A stretch of DNA of 64,000 nucleotides from Hawksworthiomyces lignivorus (lineage: Eukaryota; Ascomycota; Sordariomycetes; Ophiostomatales; Ophiostomataceae). Shown one piece after another: positions 11,272-22,345 of the stretch. Under the pieces are notes generated by a model. That model was not told the DNA's origin. It did not search any database and saw only the letters and a list, made by a program, of their open reading frames with translations. A program made the position numbers and the translations under genes. Positions within the stretch are counted from its first letter, which is position 1. Every line of letters begins with the position of its first letter. The stretch covers positions 1-64,000 of the forward strand of contig NTMA01000050.1 in assembly GCA_002917075.1 (NCBI GenBank), in the 5' to 3' direction.

Positions 11272-11602
11272 TGGCATCTTTTGAGCTCATCTAGCTCCTT
11301 GAGCCATAACATAATACTGTTAACAGAATAGGTATTTTGACAAATAAAATAGAAAAATAAGAATGCCCCAAGATCAACTCACTTCAAGTTATCCGGTCGT
11401 ATTGTCTTTTACACCACCATCAAGAATTTTCAAGTGGTGACAATAACATTTCATAGCAAAACGCAGAGTATCATAAGAGTAGAACGGAGTCTAGCTCTGG
11501 AGGAATATAAAGAGAGAAGTTTTGACAGAGATGTTTGGATTGGATAACAAGCTAAGTGCTAGCAAATTTCTGAATTGCTTTTGTATTCTCTTATTGAATC
11601 GG
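11272..11602. other. Convergent 3' spacer
   Basis: It is a 331-base AT-rich gap between two converging genes. No gene or repeat was seen. Confidence 0.5.
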
Positions 11603-13998
11603 CTACTGAGAGATCAACTCCACGGTGCTTTCAGGATAGAAGTCTCTTACCCCCTGCAGGAGTTCCTGCACCAACCATGCAGACTCTTGTGGAATTCCCA
11701 TACTGTCTACACCAGTAAGCCAATCTTGAAGTGACTCAGTTTGAGTCTCCTCCGCGCCACCAATTACATTTGGTGCAAATACACCAGATCTTGCTGCAGC
11801 TTCATCGGCAGACAAGACTCCCACCCTCCAGGCGTCTTGCTGGGCAGGACCGGCAGAGACGCCGGTGTCGCCACACACCATATTTATGGTTCGCTGAGAC
11901 AGCGTCTCAAAGATATCTCGATATGTTGTGGCCAAGTTCCATCTCTCCGCCACAATGATCAATACCGTATTACAAGCCATACAAGTGTTGGCCACGTCGC
12001 CCTGTCTGATCTTTTCGCGAAGCGCTTTCGACCGCCAGAGGCAGTAGAGATACGTCAACCCACCGAGAAATAATATATGTATACTCCCCCAAGTGAATTG
12101 TATTGTCTGCTTCTGATATATTCGACGGTATGCAAGACAGATTTCGCGAGCATGGACGTAGCACTCTTCTATAACCTTCTCCATGTTCTCGTTCGAGCCC
12201 ATCGGCCAGGTAATGTGATGTCTGTACAGCAGAAGGACAGAGTGGTTGTACGCTACCTGGAACCACTCTCGAGATGCCCACACAGAGAGCGACTGCAATT
12301 CTGGGCAGTGAAGTCTATCTGGACAAGCCAAGCGCCAGTCCTCCAACTCACGGCGCAAAGCTTGCACAGTCGCTTCATCGTAGCTGTGGTTTGTCTCAAA
12401 TGTGATGGGATAGAGCTTGTCACTGAATTTGGACCATAGCTGCCGCAGTTTGATGGCATGAATAGCACCAGTGATATGAGTTGGTGGTTCAGTCACTGGG
12501 TTCCGGGCCGCTCGTGAGAGACCCGTCGGTGTGATGTATTCGTCGTCCAAGTCTAAGGGAAGCTATACCAGTCATAGGATCAGTAGGAGAGTGGCAAAAC
12601 ATAGCGTAGATGGGATTGTTACCTCAACATCTATAGCGCTATCAGGTACAGCTACCGGCCGACCAAGAATGAAAGAGACAACACGATCGATATCGTATGC
12701 CACCCAAAAGCATCTCTTAGACATTTCTTTTGCGAGAGGCCCAGCAGTGCTACGGTATTTCTCTACACTTCGGTGATACCCCAACTCTATGCAGCGGCGA
12801 ATAGCGAGCCCAGATATCTGCCATAAGCTCGCCCCGATAGGTGAGCGAATAGAGTACACAGCGCAACACAAAAGGCACTGGATCGACTCTAAGCTATCTG
12901 TCTCTAGCACTGATGGCAAGTAATCAAGAGCAAGAGAGTAGTATGTCTCAGCCCGCTCATACTCTCCTTGGCCCAAGGTCATGGAGGCGATAGCGTAGAC
13001 CATCAAGACGAAGAACAAGACAGTTCCGTCCACTTTGTGTAGGCTACCCTGTAAGCTAGCATTGATGCACACCTGTTCCGAAGCATCTACCGTGGGCCGG
13101 TGCAAGAAAGGATATTGTCCGTGGACATTATTCCAATAGGCCTGAGACATTCGTTTTGCTGCATCCGGGCTTGGGAACTGTTCTTGTACGTCGTAGTAGT
13201 CAACCAATGTGAGATCGCGCTCTTCTGGTCCGCTGGCAGCCCCTAGATGGGACTTGCCGCCTCCCATATGACCGAGGCCCATTGTAGCTCCAGCGATGCG
13301 GGAAAAGGAAACGGCTGAAGATGGTCCGAAATAATGCGGTTCTCTGCCCGCTGCACTGAGACAGAGAAAAGCTACCTCGGATGACAGCACATCGATCTCG
13401 CTGTTGTCCCCGACATCAGATGTTTGTGTTCTAGGTACTGCATACGGTATGTCCGCCTGTTGTATGCTAGTTTCTCCTGGAGCAGAGACCTGAGCCGCAC
13501 CTCCTTCCTTGGGTGAGATTGGCGAGGAAAAATCGGCAGCGCCTTGGTCAAGATTAATAGGCGATGGGAGGCCATCGCTGCCCGTGAGATGGTCGAGAGC
13601 AACATCGGGACGGGAGTTGCGCAGAAGTTCTTCGAGATAGGCCACACGAGTTTCGAGTGACTGAATATAATCGCGAGGACGATGGAGCCCGGTTGCCGGA
13701 TCTTCTACCAAGCAGTCTGATGGGCATACAACATTAGCCTTGGTGGAGAAAGTCCACCACCATGTACACTTTGCAGTTCAGCACACGTACTGCGGTCTGT
13801 TTTGATGCAATTCTGGCATTTCGGGCTCTGCGCATCACACTAAAAAGCAGTTAATCAGTAGGTGGAACGTTGTTCTCAATGGAGGTGGAGGCAGCTTACT
13901 TTCAGCTTCTTCAGTTTGCAGAAATCACACGCAAGAGCAGTTCTCTCTCGAAACCGCTGACGCTTGACTGTATGACCGATTGTACGTTTCGAGATCAT
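11603..13998 (-). CDS. Zn2Cys6 transcription factor with fungal_trans domain
   Basis: A nuclear regulator of about 740 residues. Exons (minus) are 13900-13998, 13770-13839, 12623-13716 and 11603-12562, with introns of 60, 53 and 60 nt. The binuclear zinc cluster is split by the first intron and reads C-x2-C-x6-C-x6-C-x2-C-x7-C (CDFCKLKKLKC, then CQNC). A linker and a short coiled coil (SLETRVAYLEELL) follow, as in dimeric GAL4-type factors. The large exons carry the fungal_trans middle homology region: FLHRPTVDA, YYSLALDYL, GASLWQISGLAIR and MSKRCFWVAYDIDR. The start is uncertain: ATG at 13998 has A at -3; an in-frame ATG at 14061 would add 21 residues. It is divergent from the class II aldolase (307 bp apart), so it probably controls the local enzyme block. 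Confidence 0.9.
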
Positions 13999-14305
13999 TG
14001 TGCCTGTGTAGAATGTATCGGTGGCCCAATCTCCATGGCCATGGAAGGGGAGAAGCTGCATCTTCTGGCCAATGTTACTCCGCACGAATTGCAGCTCAAC
14101 CCAATCATCCTCGGCAACTTCCGGTGCTTCATGATTCGCTTATCGCCGATGCGATCGGGCTTGTTTGCAGGACAAAAAAGACGGAGGATCCTAATGCACA
14201 AAAGTTATCATAAGGAAGCGATCATAGCGTTACTTTTTACGATTACAGCCAAGTTGTTATCAGTTTATGTCACGCTAGATTCCTCATTAAGTGTATTCTA
14301 CTGCT
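13999..14305. promoter_or_regulatory. Bidirectional promoter, regulator/aldolase
   Basis: These 307 bases lie between the divergent starts of the Zn2Cys6 factor and the aldolase. Autoregulation and target control from one region is a common fungal arrangement, but no CGG-type inverted site was confirmed by eye. Confidence 0.45.
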
Positions 14306-15402
14306 ATGATGGCGCCCTCGGCCTCAACAACCGCTACAACAGTCAAGCCGTCCAGCGACGGCGTCCTAAACTTCAACCTTGACACCACAGAAGGTGAAGT
14401 CCCTAGGGACTTGCATGTAATTCCAACCTTTACAGACAAATATGCCGAACGAGAATGGGCAAAGAACCATATGGCGGCAGCCTTCCGCACTTTTGCTCGC
14501 CTGGGTTGGGCAGATGGCGCATCCGGGCATATTAGCCTGCGCGATCCTGTAGATCCCCAGTTGTTTTGGATCAGTAAGTCTTGCTACGACGCGTCGAAGC
14601 TGTTACCATTATCATATTTGATGTATGACTGACAGTATTTTTTAGATCCTTACGCCATGCACTTCGCCCTCGTCAAGCCGTCCGACCTCATCCTTGTCGA
14701 CCACGAGGGCAAGCCGCAGCAGAAAACCACGCGCAAGGTCAATGCTGCTGGTTTCATAATCCATTCGTCAATTCATAAGGCACGACCAGATCTTAACGCT
14801 GTCTGCCACATGCATTCGCCGTATGGCAGAGCCTGGTCGACGTTTGGTCGTCAGATTGAGATGCTGAATCAAGGTGAGCGAAGGGAAAGTACAAAAATAC
14901 CAGGAACACGCTTGAATTTACCAAGCTCACAGGCTCTTTCTAGACTCATGTATGTTCTATAAGGACCTTAGCGTCTATCAAGGATTCGGAGGCATAGTCT
15001 TTGCTCCAGAAGAAGGCAAGAACATCGCAAATGCGATGGGGCCTACAACAAAGAATATAATCCTGCAAAATCACGGGTAGGTACCTTTGTGTCTACAATA
15101 GTGTATTTACGCGTTTCATAATTGGAACTCGAACTCTAACGTACATCAGTCTGCTTACTGCTGGTAATACCGTCGACGAAGCTGCGGCATTCTTCATTGC
15201 CCTGGAGCGGGCTTGTCAAGCACAGCTGCTTGCGGATGCCGCCGCAGCGAATGGCATTGCAAAGAATATCGTTGGCCACGAAGAGGCCGAGTATACAAAG
15301 AAATGCTCCGGCTCACCAGCTTGCATGTTCATGCAGTTTGCTCCTGAATATGACTTAACTATAGAGCTTTCAAATGGTGCCTTGCCCTCAATCCTCGGAT
15401 AA
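14306..15402 (+). CDS. Class II aldolase/adducin family protein
   Basis: A zinc-dependent aldolase-fold protein of about 293 residues. Exons are 14306-14573, 14646-14873, 14944-15076 and 15150-15402; introns are 70-73 nt. The joins restore the family text: GWADGASGHISLRD, then NPYAMHFALVKPSDLI, then AVCHMHSPYGRAWS (the HxH zinc ligands), then NIILQNHGLLTAGNTVDEA (third His region and the adducin-like TVDEA helix). The family ranges from L-fuculose-phosphate aldolase to decarboxylases of fungal secondary metabolism, so the reaction is open. The start is the ATG at 14306 (ATGATG). It is followed 530 bp later by the D-amino-acid-oxidase-type gene on the same strand. Confidence 0.9.
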
Positions 15403-15931
15403 AGAGAAGTTCGGAAGAATGAATGGAACAGTAGGGAAATATCAGATGAATAGATAACTAGTATGCTGAGATTAAGTCTGTAGCTATAATGTATTTTTCA
15501 TCAACACTATGCTGCCATAGATGTGAAATGAAGTTTCGTAGGCGCCTCGGCCCCTCCAAATTCCTCTGTTGCGAGCTGTGTTTTGCTGCCATATGCATAT
15601 ATCACGCTCGTGCACATCAAGTTCAAATCACCACTTTCTGCGTAGTATGCTGCTAATATTCAGAGACCGAGACCGGAGATAGAACTGTAAAATATGGTAA
15701 TCCCCACTCGGAGAATTCCAGTTGCTAAATCCAATAGATTAAGCTCTGAAGTAAGCTTGACTTGCGCTGATCCTTGTCCCCATATTACATTGTTCCACAC
15801 CGGCTACATCCGGCCTGTGCTGCAGTGGTTGCATGGCCCTTAAATGATCCCGCTCTTCAATAGATATCAGTCCTCGTACTACCGCTACTGTCTCTTCCAA
15901 ACTCCAGCCAATTGATAGCACGGGCAGAACC
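15403..15931. other. Intergenic, upstream of flavin oxidase gene
   Basis: It carries the 3' end of the aldolase transcript and the promoter of the oxidase. No additional gene is seen. Confidence 0.45.
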
Positions 15932-17119
15932 ATGTCTCAAGTCTGTGAAGTAGGCATCGTTGGTGCGGGGGTCATAGGGCTCACTAGCGCTTTGTCCTTG
16001 AGCCGAGCAGGCTACAGTGTCGCCATCATTGCCAGAAATCTTCCAGGAGATCTATCAACGCAATGGGCAAGCCCATGGTGCGATATGCTTCCCTAAAATC
16101 TACTTTCGTTGTAAACATGGGAATTAGCGTGTTACATTCATTGCTGACGCACTAGAACAGGGCTGGCGCTGCCCTGCTCCCGTTTGAGACGGAAGATGTG
16201 GATGATATTAGAATGCAAGTAGCCTGTTTCCGCCAATTCTGGGCTATCTCACAACAATATCCCGAGAGTGGCGTCATGGTAGGTATGCGTGATCAATAGA
16301 TGCTTAGCTACCAGTCTGCATGTCGCTAACGAGAACCGCTATTGCAAGAAAGTTAAGGCAACAGAGTACTGGGAGACTGCGGACACACGTACGAACCCAT
16401 GGTACGCAACCGTGATGCCTGATTTCCGGCCCCTTCATTCTCATGAGCTGCCTGCCAATACTATAGGCGGTAACGCGTTTACCACCGTAACGGTTAACCC
16501 AGACAAGTTTCTACCCTGGCTGCAGAATCATCTAGAGAAACACTATGGTGTCACAATACGCAATGCCGAAGTGCGATCGTTGGATGAAGCGCGAGCTCTC
16601 CTTGGGTGCAACGTGATCGTGAATGCTTCAGGAATGGGCGCCAAAGAGCTTGCCAATGACCCAGACTGCGTAGCTGTGCGTGGGCAGACCTTGTTTGTCA
16701 AAAGTTCTGCGCCCAAGAGGAATATGGACGATGAGATTGTTATAAAACGAGGAACAGAATACACATATGTGATCCCTCGAATGGGTTCGGGTGGTCTTGT
16801 GCTCGGAGGCATCGAGGACCCTGGGAACATGAGTACTGAAATTGATGGAGAGCTGCGAAAGGACATCCTCCGTCGAGCCAACACACTGACGAGGGGTAAT
16901 TTGGACAATCTATCCCTGAGCCAGGATGTGATTAAAGACATAGTCGGATTCCGTCCGGGTCATAAAAAGGGACGGCGCATCGCGAGAGAAGGAAATGTGG
17001 TGCACGCGTATGGCTTTGCTGGAGCCGGTTACCGATATAGTCTAGGGGCAGCACTTCAGGTCGTTAAATTGGTGGACGAGCTTGGTATTGTCCCTCGCCG
17101 CCTCAGTCCGAGATTGTAA
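15932..17119 (+). CDS. D-amino acid oxidase-family flavoprotein
   Basis: An FAD oxidase of 344 residues, the normal size for D-amino acid/D-aspartate oxidases, which turn D-amino acids into 2-oxo acids, ammonia and H2O2. Exons are 15932-16077, 16161-16282 and 16353-17119. The first intron (83 nt) uses an unusual GTGCGA donor; the second (70 nt) uses GTATGC with a CTAAC branch site. The N-terminus has the dinucleotide-binding [32 protein letters not shown] crosses the first junction and is typical of the family, as are NASGMGA and the C-terminal [20 protein letters not shown] loop. The protein ends SPRL, near to but not a classical peroxisomal SKL/SRL signal. Substrate chirality is inferred from family only. 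Confidence 0.9.
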
Positions 17120-17581
17120 CTTGAAACACTTTTCATAGTTCTATGCCGACTATATATATGATCGTAGGGATGAGCTCTTCTCTAGCTGGCATCTCAATGA
17201 ATTTTCTAAACCATCACTTCAAGGCATCAAATCTTTGGATACAAGCACAGAGAATATGTTGTAGAGCAAAGTCACGTTTTCGAAACGTATATTTTTCTCA
17301 ATACGCGTTGACTGGCACTTATGTAACTAAATTATCAAAGACGACTAAATTCTATAGCTACACCTACGCCTAGTCACCCAATCATTCCACTAGCCTAAAC
17401 ATTCTAGGTCATCTGCTTGCTCCTGGGTAGTCAAAGCATCTTGTCTTACACCGAGATGCCTTCTCCAGCGGTGAGTTTATCCGTTCCCTTGATATCACCG
17501 TCTTGGCTGTAATTGGTCCTTCGATAATGGTTAGCCACTGGGATCCTATTGGAGTGAGACGAATGCAGGCTATTTTGACAC
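17120..17581. other. Convergent 3' spacer
   Basis: It lies between the oxidase and the MFS carrier, which converge. Short open frames here have no motif. Confidence 0.5.
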
Positions 17582-19297
17582 TTACTCCACGCGATTTACG
17601 CCGTTGACTACTTGTAAAGTGTGCTTCTTGGATCTCATATGCAAGCTGAACCAAGGCCCTTTGAAAAGCTCATCAGTTTGTTCCATATTCAGACCGGAAA
17701 TTTCCGGCACTGTCAGGAAGACATAGATTAAGGCAAGAAAACACCATCCTGCGAAGAACAGGAATGCGCCCCAGTTATCCATACTGGAAAGAATATTGGG
17801 CGTAGCTTTGAGGATAGCATAGAAGAAGATCCAATGGAAGAACTGCGAGAAAGACGAGCCAAAGGATCGAATCCTATTGGGCCACAATTCACCACCGAAA
17901 ACATATGGTAGTACAAGAAGTCCTATTGGCAGGACTTTGTTAGATATTAAATAATCCATGAGACAGAGTCGAGTGAATACTTACCAGCAGCATATCCAAA
18001 TCCGTGAAAGAAGATCATAACAACGGCTGCTGTGCCGGATGAAGTTGATACGGGTCCCTCGGCCTTGAATTTGAGGTAGCAGCCAATGTAGATATGGGAG
18101 ATCATCTGCACGGAAATTCCAATAAATAAACTCATCCGGCGACCAAGAGCATCGACGAAGAAGAAACTCGTTATAATAGTGAAAAAAAGCTTAGCCAGGC
18201 TGTACATAGCGCTCAACAACAGGGTCTTACTCCCCTTCGCGTTGACACCAACCAAAGTCAAGATAGGTACGAGGTAAGAGGTCACACTGTTTGCACCTGA
18301 CAGCTGGGCTAAGGCGAACGCAATAGAAGCTTGCTGGAGGCGGCGGAGATTTGACGATACTAAAAACGACTCTTTCAGCACGGCTTTGAAGTTCTGGAGC
18401 CAGCTGACCTTCGCCCCACTGCCGCCAAATTCTCCCAGCTCCTGGGCGATTTGCGTTTTGATGTCGTTCAACTCCGATATCAGGCGAGGATGGTCAGCTG
18501 GCAGGCCGCGAAGCTGTAATAACGCCTCTGTCGCCTCTTCGTCTCGGCCCATGAGAAAGAGCCAGCGAGGTGTCTCGGAGGCGAAGAAGCTTGCACCAAT
18601 GACTAGCGCAGCGAAGATAGCACATGAGAACCACACTACCTGATATTGCAGGGGGGACGGCGCCATGTTCACTGAGATGCCGTAAACCGCGATGGTGGAG
18701 ATGAAGAGCGTCAGCATGAAAGCAATGCTGAACCAAGCTGATAGCAAGCCTCGGGTCTCAGCCGGTGCAATCTCGACAATACTCATTGGTCCCGTCACAG
18801 TCAGAGAACCAATGCCGATACCTGAGATGACCCGGGCCGCATACAGTGCTGACAAGCGGCCAGACGACCCTGTGGCGATGAGCTGACCGACCATCCATAC
18901 AAAGAAATAAAGACGAAGAGACCAGAGGCGCCCGATGCGGTCGTTGAAGAAGAAGGAGAGGACAGCACCAACAGCGGCACCGACGTAGACAATGGAGACA
19001 AAGTTGGAAATTGTAGCTGCATCAGAGCCAGAATTGATGCCGAATTCCTTTTCGAAGCCAGGGAGTGAAGGTATCAGAGAGGAGGAGCCCTGATCCAAGG
19101 CTAAATAGATATTTAGTGCTTGGTTTCTAAAGGCCAGGAGAGGTGTGAAACTTACTCAGCGGCGTGCCAGCCATGGAAAAGAGCAGGGTTGTGAGGAGAA
19201 GTCGCTTGTTGGCGACGAGGCTCCTCGGTGACGCTCTGATAACTCGCACATACTTGGCGATTGTTGACTCGGTGAATATCTCTTTAAAGGTACCCAT
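17582..19297 (-). CDS. MFS transporter, sugar porter type
   Basis: A major facilitator carrier of 536 residues in the plasma membrane. Exons (minus) are 19156-19297, 17985-19100 and 17582-17934, with introns of 55 and 50 nt. The start at 19297 was set because splicing gives MAGTPLTLDQGSSSLIPSL, the usual beginning of helix 1. Sugar-porter marks include NDRIGRLWSLR after helix 2, the ETRG motif (APAETRGLL) after helix 4, SETPRWL before the central loop, and FVDALGRR after helix 8. Twelve hydrophobic segments can be traced, with the second intron in the helix 10 region (GFGYAAVLPIGLLVLP) and ELWPNRIRS after it. Hexoses, quinate or other polar solutes are possible substrates. It lies in the block with the aldolase and oxidase. 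Confidence 0.9.
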
Positions 19298-20335
19298 TAT
19301 AACCGTTGGTTACTGTATGCGATTGCGCATGTAAAGACGATGCGATAGATGATGTGCCAACCTTTTGGTGTTACAGGGCGAAAAAGGCTGATTGTGGGAC
19401 AATTGATGTATTAATGGGTATTAGGAAATAGTTAATATTGCTGTCGCTAATGGTATTTATTATGCCGCGTGGCTGTTCAAAGATTTATCTCACCGACATC
19501 ACCTCTGAATTTCGGGCGTCCTGGGTTATCATCGCGAAGCGCCTCTACCCCAGATTCCGGATATGCCCAGAGAATTGACGGTGTGAATCATGGTTGTTAC
19601 CCTGAACATGAGAAGCTCTCGGAAGAATACGAGAGATAAGAACCCCTCACAAAAAGTTGTAGTAGAACGCCAGAGCCCTGGGCATTAGAATGGAAAGGGA
19701 ATAGCTTTCTATGATACGGCCTATTCCCGATAACCAAATTTTGGATGCCGGTTAGTGATGTCACATACAATCACGCGTACATAGTTCCGGTACAATACCA
19801 CTCCAATTTGTTCTCTGTACGTACATGTTTCTAGCATAAAGAAGATCTTGTTTGATATTGTGTCAACATGCGTCAATAATAAGGGAACTGCCTGTGGCGA
19901 AAGCCTTCGACGCTGGTGAGTATTATCGACCTGTCAGGCGCATTTTGATGCAAGCTTTCTTCATAGCTCGGAAGCCAGACCAGGCATCTCTCTACTCTCA
20001 AAGAAAAAAGGGAAAGCCGGGGAAAAGTGTCTAAAAAGTCGCGCGGGCAAGGTGAAATCCACTCGCAACGAGGGGTGTCTTGGCGCATAAAATTGACTTG
20101 CTCACGATCTCTTTGAATATCTTCATCTCGTAGAAGCAGGAGATGCTGCGAAGAATAGGTAAATATAAACTAGAATAGAAAGTAGACTATCTGTCTCCCG
20201 CGGAAAAATCCAATACTCGAGTTACTCAAACTAACGAGGGTATTACCAAACATCAACAAATTGTTGCACCCGACACCTCAAATATGGCGGCCTACCTCTT
20301 TCCAGCACCAGCACTTTGATTTCCCAGAAGCAATC
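19298..20335. other. Intergenic region upstream of the MFS gene
   Basis: It holds the promoter of the MFS gene and the 3' flank of the permease gene. A 60-codon frame at 19852-20034 has no homology I recognise. Nothing else is supported. Confidence 0.5.
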
Positions 20336-22345
20336 TTAAACAGCAGACTCCTCCGCCTTCGCAGTCCTCTTCTCTTCGGGGACGTCCGAGTCACCATTAT
20401 CAATCGAATCGCCAGAAACTACATCGATGTCGCCGTAGATAGTGGCAGGGATAATAGTTTCGGGAACAGGGAAGAAGTGCGACAATACGCTGTAGACGAC
20501 AAATGCGCTAGTATAGCCCCAGAAGTAAAACATGAAGTAGAGTTTGTTGGCGTTGCCGATGCTCGGCGTGATAGACGGGGTGACAGATGCAGCCCTGGTG
20601 TACGAGATGAGTCAGTAAAATAAATAAGAATATGGTTGAAGGAGTCATAAACTACTACTTACATTCCGGGAAGACTCGGTACGATGCTAACGAGGAAAGC
20701 AACAGCGGCCCGCCAGTTGATTCCATACTTGTTGTACCGATACCGCCCATGTGCACGGTACAGGCCCGGCACGTCGAGGTGCTGTTTGTGCGTAATCCAG
20801 TAGTCGGCGCCGAGGATAGCCGCGATCGGGGCCAGGAAGACACCCAAGCCAGACATGAACGCGAGCAGGGACGCAGCTGAGTAGATGATCTTCCACGGCT
20901 GCATGATCCAGGCCGCCGTGACAGTGGCGATGATGACGCCGCGCCGAATGTTGATGTACTTGGGGAACAGCGAGGTGATGTCGTTGGCGCAACTGATGAC
21001 GTTGGCAGAGAGATTTGTACCGATCTGGGCGACGACCCAGGTCAGTCCGACAAAGAAGGCGCCGCAGCGGCCCGCGGGACCATCCCACATTGCAGCGATG
21101 CCCAGCGGATCCCAGATGTATTCGCCGTACACGACTTTCGCGGCCGAGCAGCAGATGATGCCGAAGAGGCCAAGCACGAGCTGAATCCCCGGGAGGAAGG
21201 CGACCTGCCAGTAAACGCCGCGGTCGCTCTTGAGGTAACGGGTGAAATCGGGAATGTTGGTTGCCATTGTGGCCCTGAAGACAGGGGTCAGTTTGTTTTT
21301 GCTGTGGGACAAGGCAGAGATATGAGGCGGGTTATGACTTACCAACCGCCAGTGATACTCGACAGCGACGAAAGGATCAGCCACGAGCGGTTAGAGCCGT
21401 AAACGCCGTAGGGCAGATTCCAGATCTCGCCTGTTCCGCCGGCCTTGGACGTCATGGTAATGACGACGGCCACCGAGCATGTGATGACAAGAACTGTAAA
21501 AAGACGATATTAGCAGGCCGCTTGCCTACTCGAGAAAGAAAGAGTCTACACCGACTTACCGCACTTGGAGATGAAGAACCACTTCAGCTTGTGGGGTGGG
21601 ATCAGCAGGATGGGGAACTGCACCAGCCAAAAGATGAGGTGGCTGACCATGCCCTGGGTGGTGATGCCGACGCTCTCGGGGATATGATTGGGGATGTTGA
21701 GGTATGAGGGCCAGATGGAGCGGATGATCTGCGTCATGGCCGTGGATCCTGTATAGGTCTGAATGGCATGCCAGAACAGCGCGGTAATAGCACGTGTAAC
21801 GATTGCGAAGCGCGCAAAGTACCACCCAAAGGAGGCGCGCATGGCCACCGGAAAGGGGATGTGCAGCTTAGCGCCGATCATGCCGTTTAGCACGAGCGGG
21901 ACCGTGCAGGTCAAACTACCAAAGATAATGCAGACGACGGCCTCGCGCCTTGTTTGTGAAGGAAGTTAGCATCCGCGGTCAATGTTGTGCGCCATGGTGC
22001 TTTCGGAAAATTCTAGACTGACCAGGTCAAGCCGAGGGCAATGATGGAAGCCGGGGCCATCCAGCTCTGAGCATTGAGGGCATCGGAGAACCAGTAGCCG
22101 AACATGGTCCAAGCCGACCACGTCCGTCGGTCGACAGGAGTGACATCGCAGTCGATGTTGGTCCTTGATGCCAAGGTTAGAAGATGTCCATGAAGCGACG
22201 GAGACTGAAGCTGTTGCAAGAAAACATACCATTGGCCTTCGTCAGCGAATGATGAAGCCTCACGTGGCAGAACCCAGCCACTCGGTTTGGTCTTAGCCTT
22301 CAAGTCGGCCTTGATGTAGGCGATCTTTTCTCCGAAAACAGTCAT
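20336..22345 (-). CDS. NCS1 nucleobase/hydantoin/allantoin-type permease, five introns
   Basis: A nucleobase:cation symporter-1 family membrane protein of 555 residues. Exons (minus) are 22230-22345, 22023-22163, 21560-21948, 21343-21493, 20663-21274 and 20336-20594; introns are 66-74 nt. The joins restore EGQWTNIDCDVTPVDRRTW, GLTWREAVVCIIFGSL and SITGGWATMATNIPDFTRYL. Family signatures are SAQSWMAPAS (here NAQSWM) in helix 1, ALFWHAIQTYTGSTAM, NIPDFTRYLKSDRG, VVYGEYIWDPL and ANVISCANDITSLFPKYI. The cytosolic tail is acidic. Known substrates in the family are uracil, allantoin, hydantoins, nicotinamide riboside and thiamine. A second member lies at 59281-60909 without introns. Two AGATAA motifs at 22576 and 22638 upstream fit nitrogen control. 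Confidence 0.92.
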
